DNA of 64,000 nucleotides from Chrysomallon squamiferum (lineage: Eukaryota > Mollusca > Gastropoda > Neomphalida > Peltospiridae): assembly GCA_012295275.1 (NCBI GenBank), contig CM022676.1, positions 7,688,607 through 7,752,606 on the forward strand, given 5' to 3'. A program made the translations under genes and the position numbers. The stretch's first letter is position 1. Each line of letters begins with the position of its first letter. The notes under the pieces were generated by a model. It searched no databases, was not told the origin of the DNA, and worked only from the letters and a program-made list of their open reading frames with translations. Positions 23,522 through 37,142 of the stretch are shown piece after piece.

Positions 23522-24207
23522 GTAAGTTTTAATTCATTTTGAATACAGATCATATACGCTTTATACATAACGATCTAAATAGCAAGACAGACTGATATAT
23601 AAACAGATAGAAATAGACAGATGTACATATTTAGAGAGAAATAGTTAGACAGATATACACATATATGTGTGTTTGTGTTTGTGTGTGTGTCTGTGTGTGT
23701 TTACATACGTGTTTATATGTATGAATAAATTTGTGAATGTATGTAAATGTTTAGGAATGTGATATTGTTTTTCTGTGTGTCTGTCTCTACGTACGACTGT
23801 ATGTATGTATATGTATCTAAGTATGTGTATACCTATGCATACATATGCACACATACGTTCTTACATACATAATTATATATTGACAGATATAGGCAGTGAG
23901 TTTGTGGATGGATGGATGGATGGATGTATGGCTAAAGTGATATAAAAAATGAAGGAAAAACCAATCAGACAAGGACAGAGTAACAGATAACTATAGAATT
24001 ATAGAAAAGAAAAGAGAGGTGTTTAAAATCAGAATGATTGATGTAGAAAAATCGATGTAGAAAGTGTAAAATAAATAAAGACACTCAAACAATAATTAAC
24101 TGAAAGATACCTTAACAATAGCAAATACAAATTACCTGCAAACTGAAGATATATAAATAATATATTAATTTGATCCCACACTTTTATTTTCATTAATTAC
24201 ATTTCAG

Positions 24208-24324
24208 CCGCAGCAGAATTCAGCAGTCTGTTTCGAGTAGTATTTATCAGCGGTTTTGGAACCTGCTTCGTTCTGTTTGTTATCGCTATCACTGTCGTTG
24301 TTGTCTTTTCCTGGCGCAAAAGAA
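24208..24324 (+). CDS. Transmembrane exon, gene B
   Basis: 117 bp, phase 1-1. Encodes stalk AAEFSSLFR, membrane core GFGTCFVLFVIAITVVVVF and basic WRKR. Bounded by TTTCAG and GTATTT. Confidence 0.8.
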
Positions 24325-24676
24325 GTATTTGTTTATTTCTTTCTTTCTTTTATTATTTTATTTATTTTCTTTATTACATTTTATGTTCTTTCTTAATTTA
24401 TTCATTCATCCATTTGTTCGTTCATTCATATTTTCACTTATATATTTGTTTCCTTATTAGTATGTATATTTCTTTATTTCTTTGTTTCTTCGTTTATTTA
24501 TTATTTTATGTATTTTAGTTACACTTAACTCCAGAGTAAAGAGGGGATAAATCAAGTCTAATTTACACAATTATCTCAAACAGTTATCAAACCTGTTCTC
24601 GTGACCACCTCTGTACTCCAGCCACCTGATAATCTCATGGCTGACGTAAAAAAAATGTTGATGTTATTGTTGCTAT

Positions 24677-24775
<99 letters not shown>

Positions 24776-24804
24776 TGTTGTTGTTGTTGTTGTTGTTTTT
24801 GTAG

Positions 24805-24833
24805 AAAAAAAAGCCAATTTCGAACCAAGAAAG
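24805..24833 (+). pseudogene. Frameshifted juxtamembrane mini-exon, gene B
   Basis: 29 bp against 31 bp in A and D. The net loss of two bases lies in the A-rich start of the exon. It ends the reading frame at the next junction but one. Confidence 0.55.
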
Positions 24834-25205
24834 GTAAATTAATTTATATATTTTTATTACTTTTCTTTCTATCTGTAAAATATATTTATGTATTTATACA
24901 CGTAGGCACTTCTCTCTGTCTGTCTCAATGTGTCTATGTATCTATGTTTTTTGTGCGTGTATGTATGTATGTCTGTGTGCTTATATACGTCTGTAATAGG
25001 TATATATGTAACATGCACATATGTATGTATGTATATATTTATGTATGTGTGTATGTCTCCATGTATATGTGTTTGTATAGTATGTATAAAAGTATGTGTG
25101 TTTGCTTTCCTTTGTTCGTACTTGGATTATTACATCAGTGTATATGTAATATATATTATTCACTTTTGAACAAAAATTACTTCTTGTGCGTGTGTTAAGT
25201 TTCAG

Positions 25206-25252
25206 AATCAGCACAAATCAACATGCTTCCTACAGTGTTGTTCCGGATTCTG
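25206..25252 (+). CDS. 47-bp tail exon with YSVV, gene B
   Basis: In the family frame it encodes ISTNQHASYSVVPDS. Because the exon before it is shifted, this frame is read only if the shift is bypassed. Confidence 0.5.
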
Positions 25253-25288
25253 GTAAGTTCGCACACACACTCACACGTACACACACTT

Positions 25289-25353
<65 letters not shown>

Positions 25354-25433
25354 AACAAAACACACATTTACATGAACACAAACACAAACACACACATACA
25401 CACTTACATACATATATACACAGATATATATAG

Positions 25434-25680
25434 CGATGATTACCATCGGTTATTGAGAAACCTTTTTAAGGTTGTCTTCATGGCCGAACTGTAGTATCTT
25501 ACACCTTCGGAATACGGGCAAATGGATGCCATACCTCCTAGTCTCGTCAGTGGCTTCTGACGGGTTTGTCAGGTCGTGGTTGGACTTTTTCTTCGTGTGC
25601 CAGGGCGTTCCCGAATATTGTCTATCTGCAGAGTCTAAACAGAAGTATATAAGACAGAGAATATTCAAATCCTAAAATAC
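25434..25680 (+). mobile_element. SINE-like element, gene B intron
   Basis: Orthologous insertion to that in gene D, with a degraded A box and B box (CCTAGTCTCGTCAG) and the same tail. Confidence 0.5.
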
Positions 25681-26048
25681 ACAACCATACATAAATACAT
25701 ACATAAATGCATGCAAACATACATACATACATATATACATACATATATACATACATTCATAGACATATATATATATATACATATATATATATATGCATAT
25801 ATTCACATACATACCATATACATAAACACACTTACATGTTTGCATAGATAGATATGCATAGAGCGAGAGATAACGTATATTTAAAAATATACACTTAAAC
25901 ATACTTTTTAAATTACATAATATACATGTGTGTATATATTTGTATTTATGTAGATATGCATGTGTGTACACACACACGCACACACACATATACAAATTAA
26001 TGCACATAACATTATTATGTAAACGATAATTTTCATTCATTGTTTCAG

Positions 26049-26153
26049 ATAATCAGACTGTGCCAGCAGCTGTACATGAAGATACAGAGAATTCATATTC
26101 TTCTTCAGAGGGAAGACAAACTGACGACCCAGATGATATCATATCACCTGATA
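26049..26153 (+). CDS. Degenerate ITAM exon, gene B
   Basis: 105 bp, phase 1-1, TTTCAG and GTAAGT. The first motif is YSSS (Leu lost) and the second is DDII (Tyr replaced by Asp). No full ITAM remains. The corresponding region of gene A (around 9440) is deleted. Confidence 0.6.
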
Positions 26154-26444
26154 GTAAGTAAACTGATGTTAATGAATGGTAAAGAAGAAAACAATGATTG
26201 TTTCCTAATGACACGCTACGTAAGACACTTTGAAAAAAAATTAAACAAGGTTAATAAAAACTTAGGCTAAATTCAGTATAGAACAAACTAAACTGAATAT
26301 CAAATCCGAACTAACCTGGACTGTGATTCCAAAAATGTTTTATATTTCCTAATATGCAAATTATTTAAAACAATAATAATAATAATAAGAAGAAGAAGAA
26401 GAAGAAGAATAGTAATAATAATAATAATAAATTATAAACAAAAT

Positions 26445-26449
<5 letters not shown>

Positions 26450-26538
<89 letters not shown>
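26450..26538. repeat. (GA)n microsatellite
   Basis: Gene B tail intron, homologous to 9501 and 12185. Confidence 0.9.
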
Positions 26539-26541
<3 letters not shown>

Positions 26542-27671
26542 GTCGACATAACACAAAATAAGTTACGAGTTAGAACTGTTTGTCACAAATACGATATTAT
26601 GGATGAAGTTGACATTCAAGTCGCCATATGTTTTGACCAACCTGGCCATATACTGGACGATCATTTTGAAATAATCCCAATAGACAAACTTATATTCTTA
26701 GTTCAGAAAGTGAAACTGACCTGTTCAGACTCGAATGAGAAGCGTTTTCCATACGCACATTATAACCACAAAACCATTTGGAATAAATATTGAATCGGGA
26801 AAATAAAAAAAGATTTAAAATATTTTTCCCCACATTTACGACGGCAGCAACGTTGACATTGGTAAAAATTGTGAAGGAATAAGATTTTAATTTACAGACG
26901 ACTACGATGAAAAATCGTAACACAGCATTTCCTGTCACAGCTTACAGGAAAAACTGAAATCAAGTCTAAAGGAATTTTTGTTTATAACCGAGATTCTGAA
27001 TAACATGCTTGTAACGAGTCGTTTCCGAAGCATTTGCGAATTTATTCAGTAAAAGGTATGGAAATGTTTTCAAGTGATCTGTTATTTTTTCCGATTTTTC
27101 CCCGAATCAAAATTTTTGAATAAACAGAGAAAACAAAAATATATACATACATATAATCAGAAACAAACGTACATGATGATACATGTATATATATATTTAA
27201 TGTACAGATAGGCATATATGTGTGTGAGTGTGACAGTAAGTGAACTGATATTAACTAATGGTAGAGAAGAAAACAAATATTGTTGTTTAATCATATACTA
27301 TGTAAGGCACTTTTATGAAAAATTAAACAAGGTTAATGAAATCTTAGGCTAAATTCAGTAGAGAACAAACCAAAACTGAATATCAAATCCGAACTAACCT
27401 GGACTGTTATTCCTAAAATGTTGTGCTTTCATTTCATATAAATAAATAAATAAATAAATAAAAATAGCTTTATATTCCAAATTACATTTACACAAACATT
27501 TTTTTATACAAACACACAGATAAAGACACATGTAAATGATATAGATATATAGATATTCATATATGAATAATGAAAAATTATACCGTTTCACAAGAATTAA
27601 AAGAACATGACTTCATTATAATAAAGTTTTTATAAGCCAAAAATATAATTTCATATATTCTATGATTTTAG

Positions 27672-27770
27672 ATAATCAGACAGCAGGTGTACATCAAGAT
27701 ACAGAGAATCCATATTCTACTCTAAATGAAAGACGAAATGACGTACCGTATGACGTCTTAATGTTTAATA
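27672..27770 (+). CDS. ITAM exon, beta type, gene B
   Basis: 99 bp, phase 1-1. Encodes YSTL-NERRNDVP-YDVL with both tyrosines and GTAAGT donor. It is the only intact ITAM of gene B. Confidence 0.68.
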
Positions 27771-28049
27771 GTAAGTGAACTGATATTAATTAATGATAGA
27801 GAAGAAAGCGAGTATGGTTTTTAATCATACACTTCGTAAGGCACTTTGAAAAAAAAAAATTAAACAACGTTAATGAAATCTCAGGCAAAATTCAAGTACC
27901 GAAGAAACAAAAACGGAACATCAAATCAGAACTAACCTGGACTCTGATTCCAAAAATGTTGTGTGTTTCCTATCATGCAAACTATGCAAATAAATAAGTA
28001 AGTAAATAAATAAATAAATAAAAATAGCAGTATGTCAGCAAAATACAAA

Positions 28050-28590
28050 ATATGTTACGAGTTAGAACTGTTTCTCACAACTAAGATGTTAGAGATGAAG
28101 TTGACATTCCTTTCGCGAGATATTTTGACCTACCTGTCGATATATTAGAGGATCATTTTGTAACAATGCCAAAAGAGTAAACTACCATTCTGGGTTCAAA
28201 AACTGAAACTGACATTTTTAGATTCCAGCAAGAAGCGTTTTTCATTCGCACAGTACAAACACAAAGACCATTTGGAATATATGTGCAACTGGGAAAACAT
28301 AAAGAGAGAAATAAAATAATTTTCCCATTAACTTACGACAACCACTAGCCTGACATTGTTGGAATTATGAAGAAAAGTATTTTAACTTACAGAGTACTAT
28401 GAAAAATCCAGTAACAGCACTTTCTGTTAAAGGTTACAGGAAACATCGAAGTCTAAGGGACATTTTAATCTCTACCCGATTTCCTGAATATGCCTGACAA
28501 ACTTGTTTCGGAAGAATTTATTAATTAATTCAATAAACGATACGGAAATGTTTTAAAGTGTTTTCAAGGGATATCTTATTTTTTCCAAAT
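28050..28590 (+). mobile_element. Retroelement relic, gene B copy
   Basis: Near-identical to 14740-15275, including the YRKHRSLRDIL stretch around 28435-28480. Confidence 0.45.
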
Positions 28591-28793
28591 ATTTTGGATA
28601 TATTTATTTACTTATTTACATTATTTGATATATATTTTATTATCTACTTGATATATTTTTGAGAAAGGATGCTTTCAAAATAGTTTCTGAAATAGTTTTA
28701 AATACATTTTAAATGTATTGTTTTGTTCGAGAAATGTATTTTTATATATCTTGTTTATATAAACGAAAACATAAAGGATTTTCCATGTTTCAG

Positions 28794-28894
28794 ATAATCA
28801 GACTTTGCCAACAGCTGAATATGAAAATTCAGGAGTTCATACATTTCTCTGGAAAGAGAATATGAGGTAGCATGTGACGTCTTAATGCCTGATA
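28794..28894 (+). pseudogene. Frameshifted gamma-type tail exon, gene B
   Basis: 101 bp copy of the 102-bp exon at 15483. One G is missing in the TCAGGGAG stretch, so the frame shifts and meets TAG before the second motif. Confidence 0.65.
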
Positions 28895-29069
28895 GTAAGT
28901 GAGCTGATACTAATAAATGATAAAGACAGAAAACGATAAACTTATTTAGTCACTTACACAAAAATAAAATAAACGAGGTTGTCTTAACGTTATGCAGAGG
29001 GAAAACATTCTTACGTTTTATAATTATTATTGTAAAGAGAGAGACAATGAATATGAGAAATAAAGAGAG

Positions 29070-29137
<68 letters not shown>

Positions 29138-29385
29138 ATTCTGTCCGATTTTTTTTTTTCGGTGAGCGTTGGTGTTTGATATAATGGAATGCATAACTTC
29201 CCATCATAATGTTTACCAGATATATGTATGTATGTATGTATGTGAATATGAAGATGCATGTATGTTCATATTATCTATGTAAATATATATATGTATGCAC
29301 AGAGACATGCTTAATGCCACAGTGATGTATCTGGAAACATAAATTTTCACCTGTGTATGTTTGTATATTCCATTCCATGTTTCAG

Positions 29386-29435
29386 ATAATCAGACTGTGC
29401 CAACGACTGCACATCAAAACAGAAGGAATGTATAG
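29386..29435 (+). CDS. Terminal tail exon with early stop, gene B
   Basis: Same sequence as gene A's terminal exon, including TAG (29433-29435) at the first ITAM tyrosine position. Confidence 0.55.
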
Positions 29436-30403
29436 TCTTCTCTAGAGGATATAGGATATGAAGTCCCATATGACATCTTATAAAGTTTGATATTAAATGA
29501 TGTAATATGAGTGAATTATAAAGAAGAAAACAAGTTTATTTGTTAATCATAAACTTCGTAAGACATTTTCATGAACAATTAACGGAGGTCAAATTGTTAA
29601 ATGATTTTATTAAAATATTTAGTTTCTACAGTTACACCAGATTTGAACTGTGTAAATAGCTACCTGTGTGAAATGTTATATAAACATTTTAATGAGTTTC
29701 TAATCCCGAATTTCTACCATTCATTAACATTGTGTGAACTGTGACTGTAACAATGTTGAAATCATGGGACATATTAAATTTGTCACGAAAAATTAACGTA
29801 TTTACAAAGAAATACACATATGATTAATAATACATTAATACATTCATAATAATACATTTCATACATACATACACACATACATACATACATATAAATACAT
29901 ACATACATGATACATACATACATATCTGCAAACCTAGAAATGCATATACATATACGGTAAAATACCTTCATACGTACGTACGTAAATACCACACTTATAC
30001 AAAACAAAACAAGAAAAAAACTTATATTAGCTATAAAAAATACAACGCTGTACGTCATGTCTCTGAGCTGTATTTAGATTGCTGGATGCAGTCGACTGCA
30101 TCTAGTGTATTGAAAAATATACTGAACTACCCAGATAATATTTTGCAAATAATAAATAAATAAACAAAAATACAAACAAACAAACAAAAAAACCAACAAA
30201 CAAATAAATATATAAACAAATAAATAAATAAATTATAAAATGGGTTGTCATTTTACTTGTGAAACATGAAGTAAACCTGAAAAGTCAATGGTGTTGAAAA
30301 TTATATTTATATCAAAGCAGTGGTGATAACAAAGTAGTGAAGAAAAGATAATAAAGTAAAAAATATATTTTTGTTAAGGGCAGTAAGAATCAAAATACTG
30401 GAA

Positions 30404-30461
30404 TTGAATTGTAAGTTATTTTGTGTGTTCATGTTACTGGGATGTGTACTGTACGTACAAG
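30404..30461 (+). pseudogene. Signal-exon copy, ATG changed to TTG
   Basis: Duplicate of 17103-17160 with the start codon read as TTG. Remainder (NCKLFCVFMLLGCVLYVQ) and donor are unchanged. Confidence 0.6.
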
Positions 30462-30819
30462 GTATGTATTTTATTTTCAGATTTTTTAATCTGAAATCTG
30501 ACTTAATCGCATTTCATTTACAAACTGAATCCTTGCGTATCTATCTGATGTGATCTTTTAAAACATATCTGTATTAAAACATAAGAGAAAAATACAAACT
30601 CAACTAACCTAACCTAACATAACGTAACATAACATAACATAACACAGAAATAAATAAAACAGTCCATAACACAGAGTAACGTAATGCAATGTAAAATAAT
30701 GTAATACACGGTAAAATTATGTAATAAAGTATAATAAAAAATAATAATAAAATAATAAATAGATTTATTTTAAATTTGCTGTTGTTGTTGTTGTTGTTTT
30801 ATATTAGTCATTCAAAAAT

Positions 30820-31021
30820 AGCGGCGAGTCCACCCAGATTTCACATTTAAATCATATACAAAAAAGGAGAGAGAAAAAAAAGAATCTAAAATACATACCT
30901 TGTACGTAGAAAACAAATCCCAGTAAAACGAAAACACAGAATAACCTCAGTGAACATGGAGCAGTCTGGAGATGTGATGATGATGGATGACGCAGCAATC
31001 AAATAAAACTTGAAGTTAGAG
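30820..31021. pseudogene. Inverted leader fused to Ig1 remnant (copy 2)
   Basis: Same rearranged structure as 17500-17710, so the inversion predates the B/C tandem duplication. Confidence 0.62.
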
Positions 31022-31163
31022 GTAAAATTAACTTATTTATTATTAATATTATTATTGTACGTGTTAGATGTAAACAAAACAAAACAAAAATCATCAATTT
31101 CGGTTTGAGGCATTTGCCTCGTTTGCCTGAATGTAGTTACGGTCATGCTATATATACGTTTAT

Positions 31164-31275
<112 letters not shown>

Positions 31276-32373
31276 TGTACGTATATATGTGTCCGCATGA
31301 GTACATTTCCACACAGTACAACCATACGTTGTTACATAGATAATTATAAATTTACAAACACCTAGGCAGTGAGTTGGATGGACTGATGGATGGATAGAGT
31401 GATGTAAAGAATGAAAGAAACATATGAACACAGGCAGAATACTGTCTATGTGCAAAGTTTAACCAGACGTACATAAGAAAGAGAATATTCCGATCCTAAA
31501 ATATAGATTTGCCAGTAACACGCTTCTCCAAAGAAAAAGAAAAAAAGAAAAAAAAAAAAAAAAATTAAAACAAATAATAATAGGCCAACGCAAAAATTAC
31601 AAAAGACAAAGAACGGTGTGCTTCTTGGGAAGAGAAGATTACACCCGATTACTGAGAAAACTTTTGACACACCAACAAATTAGATCAGCGGAAAATTACA
31701 AAACACAAAGAACGGCGTGCTTCGTGGGAGAATATTCAGTCTGATAAAAACATGTTTGCTAGTGCAGGGTTTGACGCCAAAACAATAGCTGCACGCAAAC
31801 ACTACAAAATAAAAAGAACGGCGAGCTTCGTGGGAAGCGATGACTACCCCCGATTATGAGCGACCTTTTTTCTTACGTAGTCTGATTAGATCTACACGTA
31901 GACTATATTCTGTAAGGTTGTACGCATTCGGGGTGCGCGTGGAGCGATGATTACCTCGGTCTAAAATAGTGTTTGTCACGTGTTAATCAGCAGACCACTA
32001 CGTCATTATTTACGTCGATTGGAATATGTCCAAAGATTTGTGAATCAGTGATTTTATGATAGAGGTCTTGGGTTTCTTCTTGTAGTGTGTTCATGTACGA
32101 ATAAACGGTAGTATTTATGTTACTAGCAAACTGCTGAATTCAGTCGAGTGGATCTAATATATTATAGATATTATTTTATAAAGAACGGGTGTTTTTATTG
32201 TGAAGCAGAAAGTAAAGTTGTTAACATAGCAACAGAAAATTAAAAAACGAAGAATTTGAAACAAAAAGAATTAACGATAAAAAAATAAATCAAAATAAAA
32301 AAATAATAATAATTGTAATAATAATAATAAAACTAAATTTGTATTGACGGCAGTGAAAACTATAATACTGGAA

Positions 32374-32431
32374 ATGAGTTGTAAATTATTCTGCGTGTTC
32401 GTGTTACTTGGATGTGTACCGTACGTACAAG
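32374..32431 (+). CDS. Signal-peptide exon, gene C (first intact)
   Basis: Reads MSCKLFCVFVLLGCVPYVQ with GTATGT donor; twin of 19039. Confidence 0.6.
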
Positions 32432-32676
32432 GTATGTATTTTATATTCAGACTTTTTTATATGAAATCTGAGTTAATCTCGTTTTATTCACAAACTGAAT
32501 CCTTGCGTAACTATCTCATGTGATCTTTTGAAACATATCTGTATTAAAACATGAGAGAAAAATACAAACTAAACTGAACTAAACTAACATAACACAACAT
32601 AACATAACAGAACAGAACAGAACATAACATAGCATAACATAACAACATAACACAGCATAAAAAGATAACAGTCCAC

Positions 32677-32707
<31 letters not shown>

Positions 32708-32747
32708 TTCGTTTATATTAACTGCAGTGAAAACTAAAATACTGGAA

Positions 32748-32805
32748 ATGAATTGTAAGTTATTCTGTGTGTTCGTGTTACTGGGACGTGTATTGTATGT
32801 GCAAG
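32748..32805 (+). CDS. Signal-peptide exon, gene C (second intact)
   Basis: Reads MNCKLFCVFVLLGRVLYVQ with GTATGT donor. Only about 0.3 kb separates it from the previous leader. Confidence 0.6.
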
Positions 32806-32984
32806 GTATGTATTTTATATTCAGATTATTTATCTCTATCTGAGTTAATGTAACTGTGAAATCTGGGTTGAGTCGACGTTGCGTGTGAACAATGGTGATG
32901 GATAAATAGTTCTAATTTCTTTAACTGATGTATTATCTGTGTGTGTAAATACAAGTAGACATTGTACCCATTAATATACTGGAT

Positions 32985-33610
32985 TCATGATTACGCTAAA
33001 CTGAAAGCGCAGCACACATTAATACAGAGAATTCATGATTACGTTGATAAAGCAGTACACATTAATACAGAGAATTCATCAATACGTTGATAAAGCAGTA
33101 CACATTAATACAGAGAATTCATTGCTGCCTTGATATCGCAGTACAGATTAATACAGTCAATTGATGATTACCTGATAACACAGTACACATTAATACAGTG
33201 AATTCATGATTACGTTGACAAAGCAGTACACATTAATACAGTGAATTCATGATTACGTTGATAACGGGGAACACTTAATATAGTGAGCTCATGATTACGT
33301 TGATAACGGGGAACACTTAATACAGAGAATTCATTGCTGCGTTGAGCTCATTGATTATGTTGATAACGGGGAACTACACTTAATACAGTGAATTCATGAT
33401 TACGTTGATAACGGGGAACACTTAATACAGTGAGCTCATGATTACGTTGATAACGGGGAACACTTAATACAGTGAATTCATGATTACGTTGATAACGGGG
33501 AACACTTAGTACAGTGAATTCATGATTATGTTGATAACGGGGAACACTTAATACAGTGAATTCATGATTACGCTGATAATCGGGAACAGATTAAGACAGT
33601 GAATTTATGT
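32985..33610. repeat. 42-43 bp minisatellite, gene C leader intron
   Basis: About 15 units of the same family (CAGTGAATTCATGATTACG...), with a newer GGGGAACAC variant amplified in the right half. Confidence 0.82.
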
Positions 33611-34523
33611 TTACATTGATGGGATCACTTAAAAATAAAATTATGATTTAAGAACAATAATTTTAATACTGGCAATTAATTTTTGCATTATTTTCCTAAT
33701 CAGCTTAAATGTTGGCTTTGTCTATATATTTTTTCTATATACTAAACATCAGAAGTTTCTTATTTTGACGCAAAACGTTTTATATATTAAACGGGAATGA
33801 AAACGAATTATGTTAATATAAAGTAATGTAATACAATATCATATAATATGATAAAATATGATATTATATGACGTAATGTAGTGTAATATAATTCAGTGTT
33901 AAGTAGTCTATTTCACTGTAAAATAATATAATGTTACATAAAGAGTAGAATGCAGTTCATTATAATTAGTATACATTTATAAAAAGTGAATATAATGTAT
34001 TACTAATATATAATACAAACAGAAGAAAATGATAACATTTATTTTATTATATATATATATATATATATTACGTAATTTTCTTTTTTATTTACTATATTAA
34101 ACTAAACCATATTAAATTTGTCTATTTCTTTCAGTATTATTCTGTATTACATCAAATTTAACTGTGGTACAATCTGCTACACAATCCTATACTATACTAT
34201 GCTATGCTATGCTATGCTATGCTATGCTAAACTGAGCTGCACTATACTACACTATACTTTGATATTCTGTTTTATACTATACTGTAGTCTATTATACTGT
34301 AATCAATATAGTGAACTATACCTACCTAATTACATATATACGTACATACAAACATACACACATAAAGCTAATATACGTACGTACATACTTAGCTACTTAT
34401 ATATATATCTATATACATGCATAAATACAAACATACCTAGAAAGGAAAATACCTTCATAAGTACAAAAACACAAACGTAGTGAAAGTAGTGGAAACTATA
34501 TTTCTATTAGCGGCAGTGAAACT

Positions 34524-34581
34524 GTAAGTTGTAAGTTATTTTGTGTGTTCGTGTTACTGGGATGTGTATTGTATGTACAAG
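34524..34581 (+). pseudogene. Signal-exon copy lacking ATG, gene C
   Basis: GTA replaces the start codon, as at 21238. The rest of the leader frame and the donor are intact. Confidence 0.58.
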
Positions 34582-34881
34582 GTATGTATTTTATATTCAG
34601 ATTATTTATCTGTAACTGAATTAATGTATCTGATGACTAATGAAAAATGAAATTTATAACTGTGTCTCTTGAAATATATCTGTTAAAATATGAAAATAAA
34701 TAACAGAACATAACATAATACAACAAACATAGAATGATATAGCAATATAACATAACATAGAGTAATATCAAAGTCCATAACACAGCGTACTGTAACGTAA
34801 TGTAACACAATGTAATACAGTCTAAAAGTATGTAACGAAATATAACAAAACGATCATAATAATAATAACAACAACAACAAC

Positions 34882-34912
<31 letters not shown>

Positions 34913-35008
34913 CGTAAGATATAGCCTAGCAAAAATGTAATTATAAAAATATTTAAATTTAGTTTAATTTAATTTATTTTAATTATTTAATTTATTATTT
35001 TTATTATG

Positions 35009-35043
<35 letters not shown>

Positions 35044-35073
35044 CATTGTTATTATTATTATTTTAAATTTAAG

Positions 35074-35381
35074 GTCATCATTATACATTAACAACATCAG
35101 GAAGATATGCAATTGTTGGATCAACTTTTACTTTTACCTGTCGAGGAGATCCTTCTTCTCTAATTACCTGGTTTGTGAATAACACAGAATACAGAATGGA
35201 AGTACAGGGTAAAGATGGTTCATTTGTTTTTCGTGGTGAACATCCAAAAGAATTCAGGTTTTTCTGTTCAGACGATATAAACGTCGTCGTAATAAAATCT
35301 GTCAAACTCAGTCAACATGGAACTGTGTGGAGATGTGGAGATGATGGAGGACACAGCAATGAAGTAAAACTTGAAGTGAGA
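35074..35381 (+). CDS. Ig1 exon, gene C, altered 3' border
   Basis: V-like domain with both Ig cysteines (FTFTC and WRCGDD), Trp (ITWFVNN) and the mid-domain Cys (FFCSDD), so the domain itself looks sound. The exon is 308 bp, one base short at the donor, and leaves in the wrong phase for Ig2. Confidence 0.7.
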
Positions 35382-35864
35382 GTAAAATTAACTTAATTAT
35401 TATTAATATTAATATTAATATTGTTCAAAAAAAAAAAAAAAAAATGTTAAATAAAACTGAAAAGTGAGATATAAAATATTTACTGTTAATGATAATCTAA
35501 GTGATAAACTGAATAAATCAAGACAATTCTGGAAGTCAGATGTATTATCAGTTTTATGTTTATAATTATCTTTCTACGAAATATGTACTTTTTTAATGTA
35601 AAATAAAACAAAACTGTAACTCAAACAATGCATCTAAACAATGTAAACATCAATAAAAAAGAGAATAATATTTAAAATCAGAGGTCAAAAACCTTTTTTT
35701 TTTATCAGTTAAGAATTATTAATGTATTTTAACATTTTAGCAAGTTTATATTCCTACATCAAAGAATGTCAATCATAATTATATGCTTAAACAAAGAGAT
35801 ACGTAAGATATATTTTAAACGAATTTTTAGTAGTAGTAGTCATATCACCATCATCATCATCTTC

Positions 35865-35926
<62 letters not shown>

Positions 35927-36195
35927 GAAGAAGAAGAAGAAGAAGAAGAACGACAACAACAACGGTGTCAACAGCTATAATAATAATGATGACGATGATG
36001 ATGAGAATCATGTTGATAATAACCAAAACAAACAAATATCTTTGATGTATTTAACTGTTCAGCTTTTATTTATTTTTTATTTTATTATTATATATATATA
36101 TATTCACTTTTTTTCACTTATTTTATTTTATTTACTTTTATTTATTTTTATTTTTTTATTTATTTTTTATTTTTTATTTTTTTTTTTTTTTTCAG

Positions 36196-36456
36196 ACGGT
36201 CCCGGCAGTTCACTTCGAGTAAATTCTTCATCTGATATCACTGTAGAGGAAGGAACTGACGTGACAGTATCATGTCGAGCCGATTGCTTTATCAAATGTC
36301 TTTACAGATGGGAACTGACCAATCAGATTGTCAGTAACAACAGACTACTGGCACTGACTAATATCACGAGATTTCAAGATGGCGTCTACACATGCATTGC
36401 TGTTAATCCGGATACAAACCAAACAGCACATAAACAAATTATTATTAATGTTGAGA
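36196..36456 (+). CDS. Ig2 exon, gene C
   Basis: 261 bp, phase 1-1, starts DGPGSSLRVN. Has TVSC, ADCFIKCLYRW and GVYTC. Bounded by a long T tract ending TTCAG and by GTAAGT. Confidence 0.75.
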
Positions 36457-36490
36457 GTAAGTTTTAATTCGTTTTATTTCGCATTTAATG

Positions 36491-36624
<134 letters not shown>

Positions 36625-37142
36625 TGTGTGTCTATATATTGTATATATGTGAATAAATTTGTGTACCTATGTACGTTTTGAGGAATGTTTGTTATTGTGT
36701 TGTTGCTTTTTTTCTTACTGTCTGCACGTACGAATATATTTATGTTTATGTGTTTGTGTGTTTGTATATATATATATAATTATATATTTACAAATATCAA
36801 GATAGTGAGTTTGTGCTTGGATGAAAGGATGGACGCATCCATGGATAGACTGACGTAAAGAATGAAAGAAAAATCAGACAGAGAAACTGATGGACATAAA
36901 CAGAGTTACAGATAATAGAGAATTACAGAAAATAATTGTTCATGTAGAAAAATCGATGTAGTAAGTGTGAAATAAATATACACAAATAATACCTTAACTG
37001 AAAGATACATTAACTATACGAAATAAACAATTAGCTATTTTCCGATGATATATTAATAATAGCAAATACATATTACCTACCAACTGAAAATATATAAATA
37101 ATATATTAGTTTAATCTCACATTTTTATTAAATGTTTTTCAG

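Larger units (their letters stand above)
17103..29435 (+). pseudogene. Gene B: two-Ig receptor, tail frame disrupted
   Basis: Exons: 17103-17160 or 19039-19096 (signal), 21818-22129 (Ig1), 23261-23521 (Ig2), 24208-24324 (transmembrane), 24805-24833, 25206-25252, 26049-26153, 27672-27770, 28794-28894, 29386-29435. Ectodomain and membrane segment are open. The juxtamembrane mini-exon is 29 bp instead of 31 bp. With normal splicing the frame shifts and meets TGA at the junction into the first ITAM exon, predicting a receptor of about 274 aa without ITAMs, or nonsense-mediated decay. Skipping the mini-exon and its 47-bp partner together would restore phase 1-1 and reach the tail exons at 26049 and 27672. 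The exon at 28794 is itself frameshifted. It may be a decoy receptor or a decaying copy. Confidence 0.6.
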
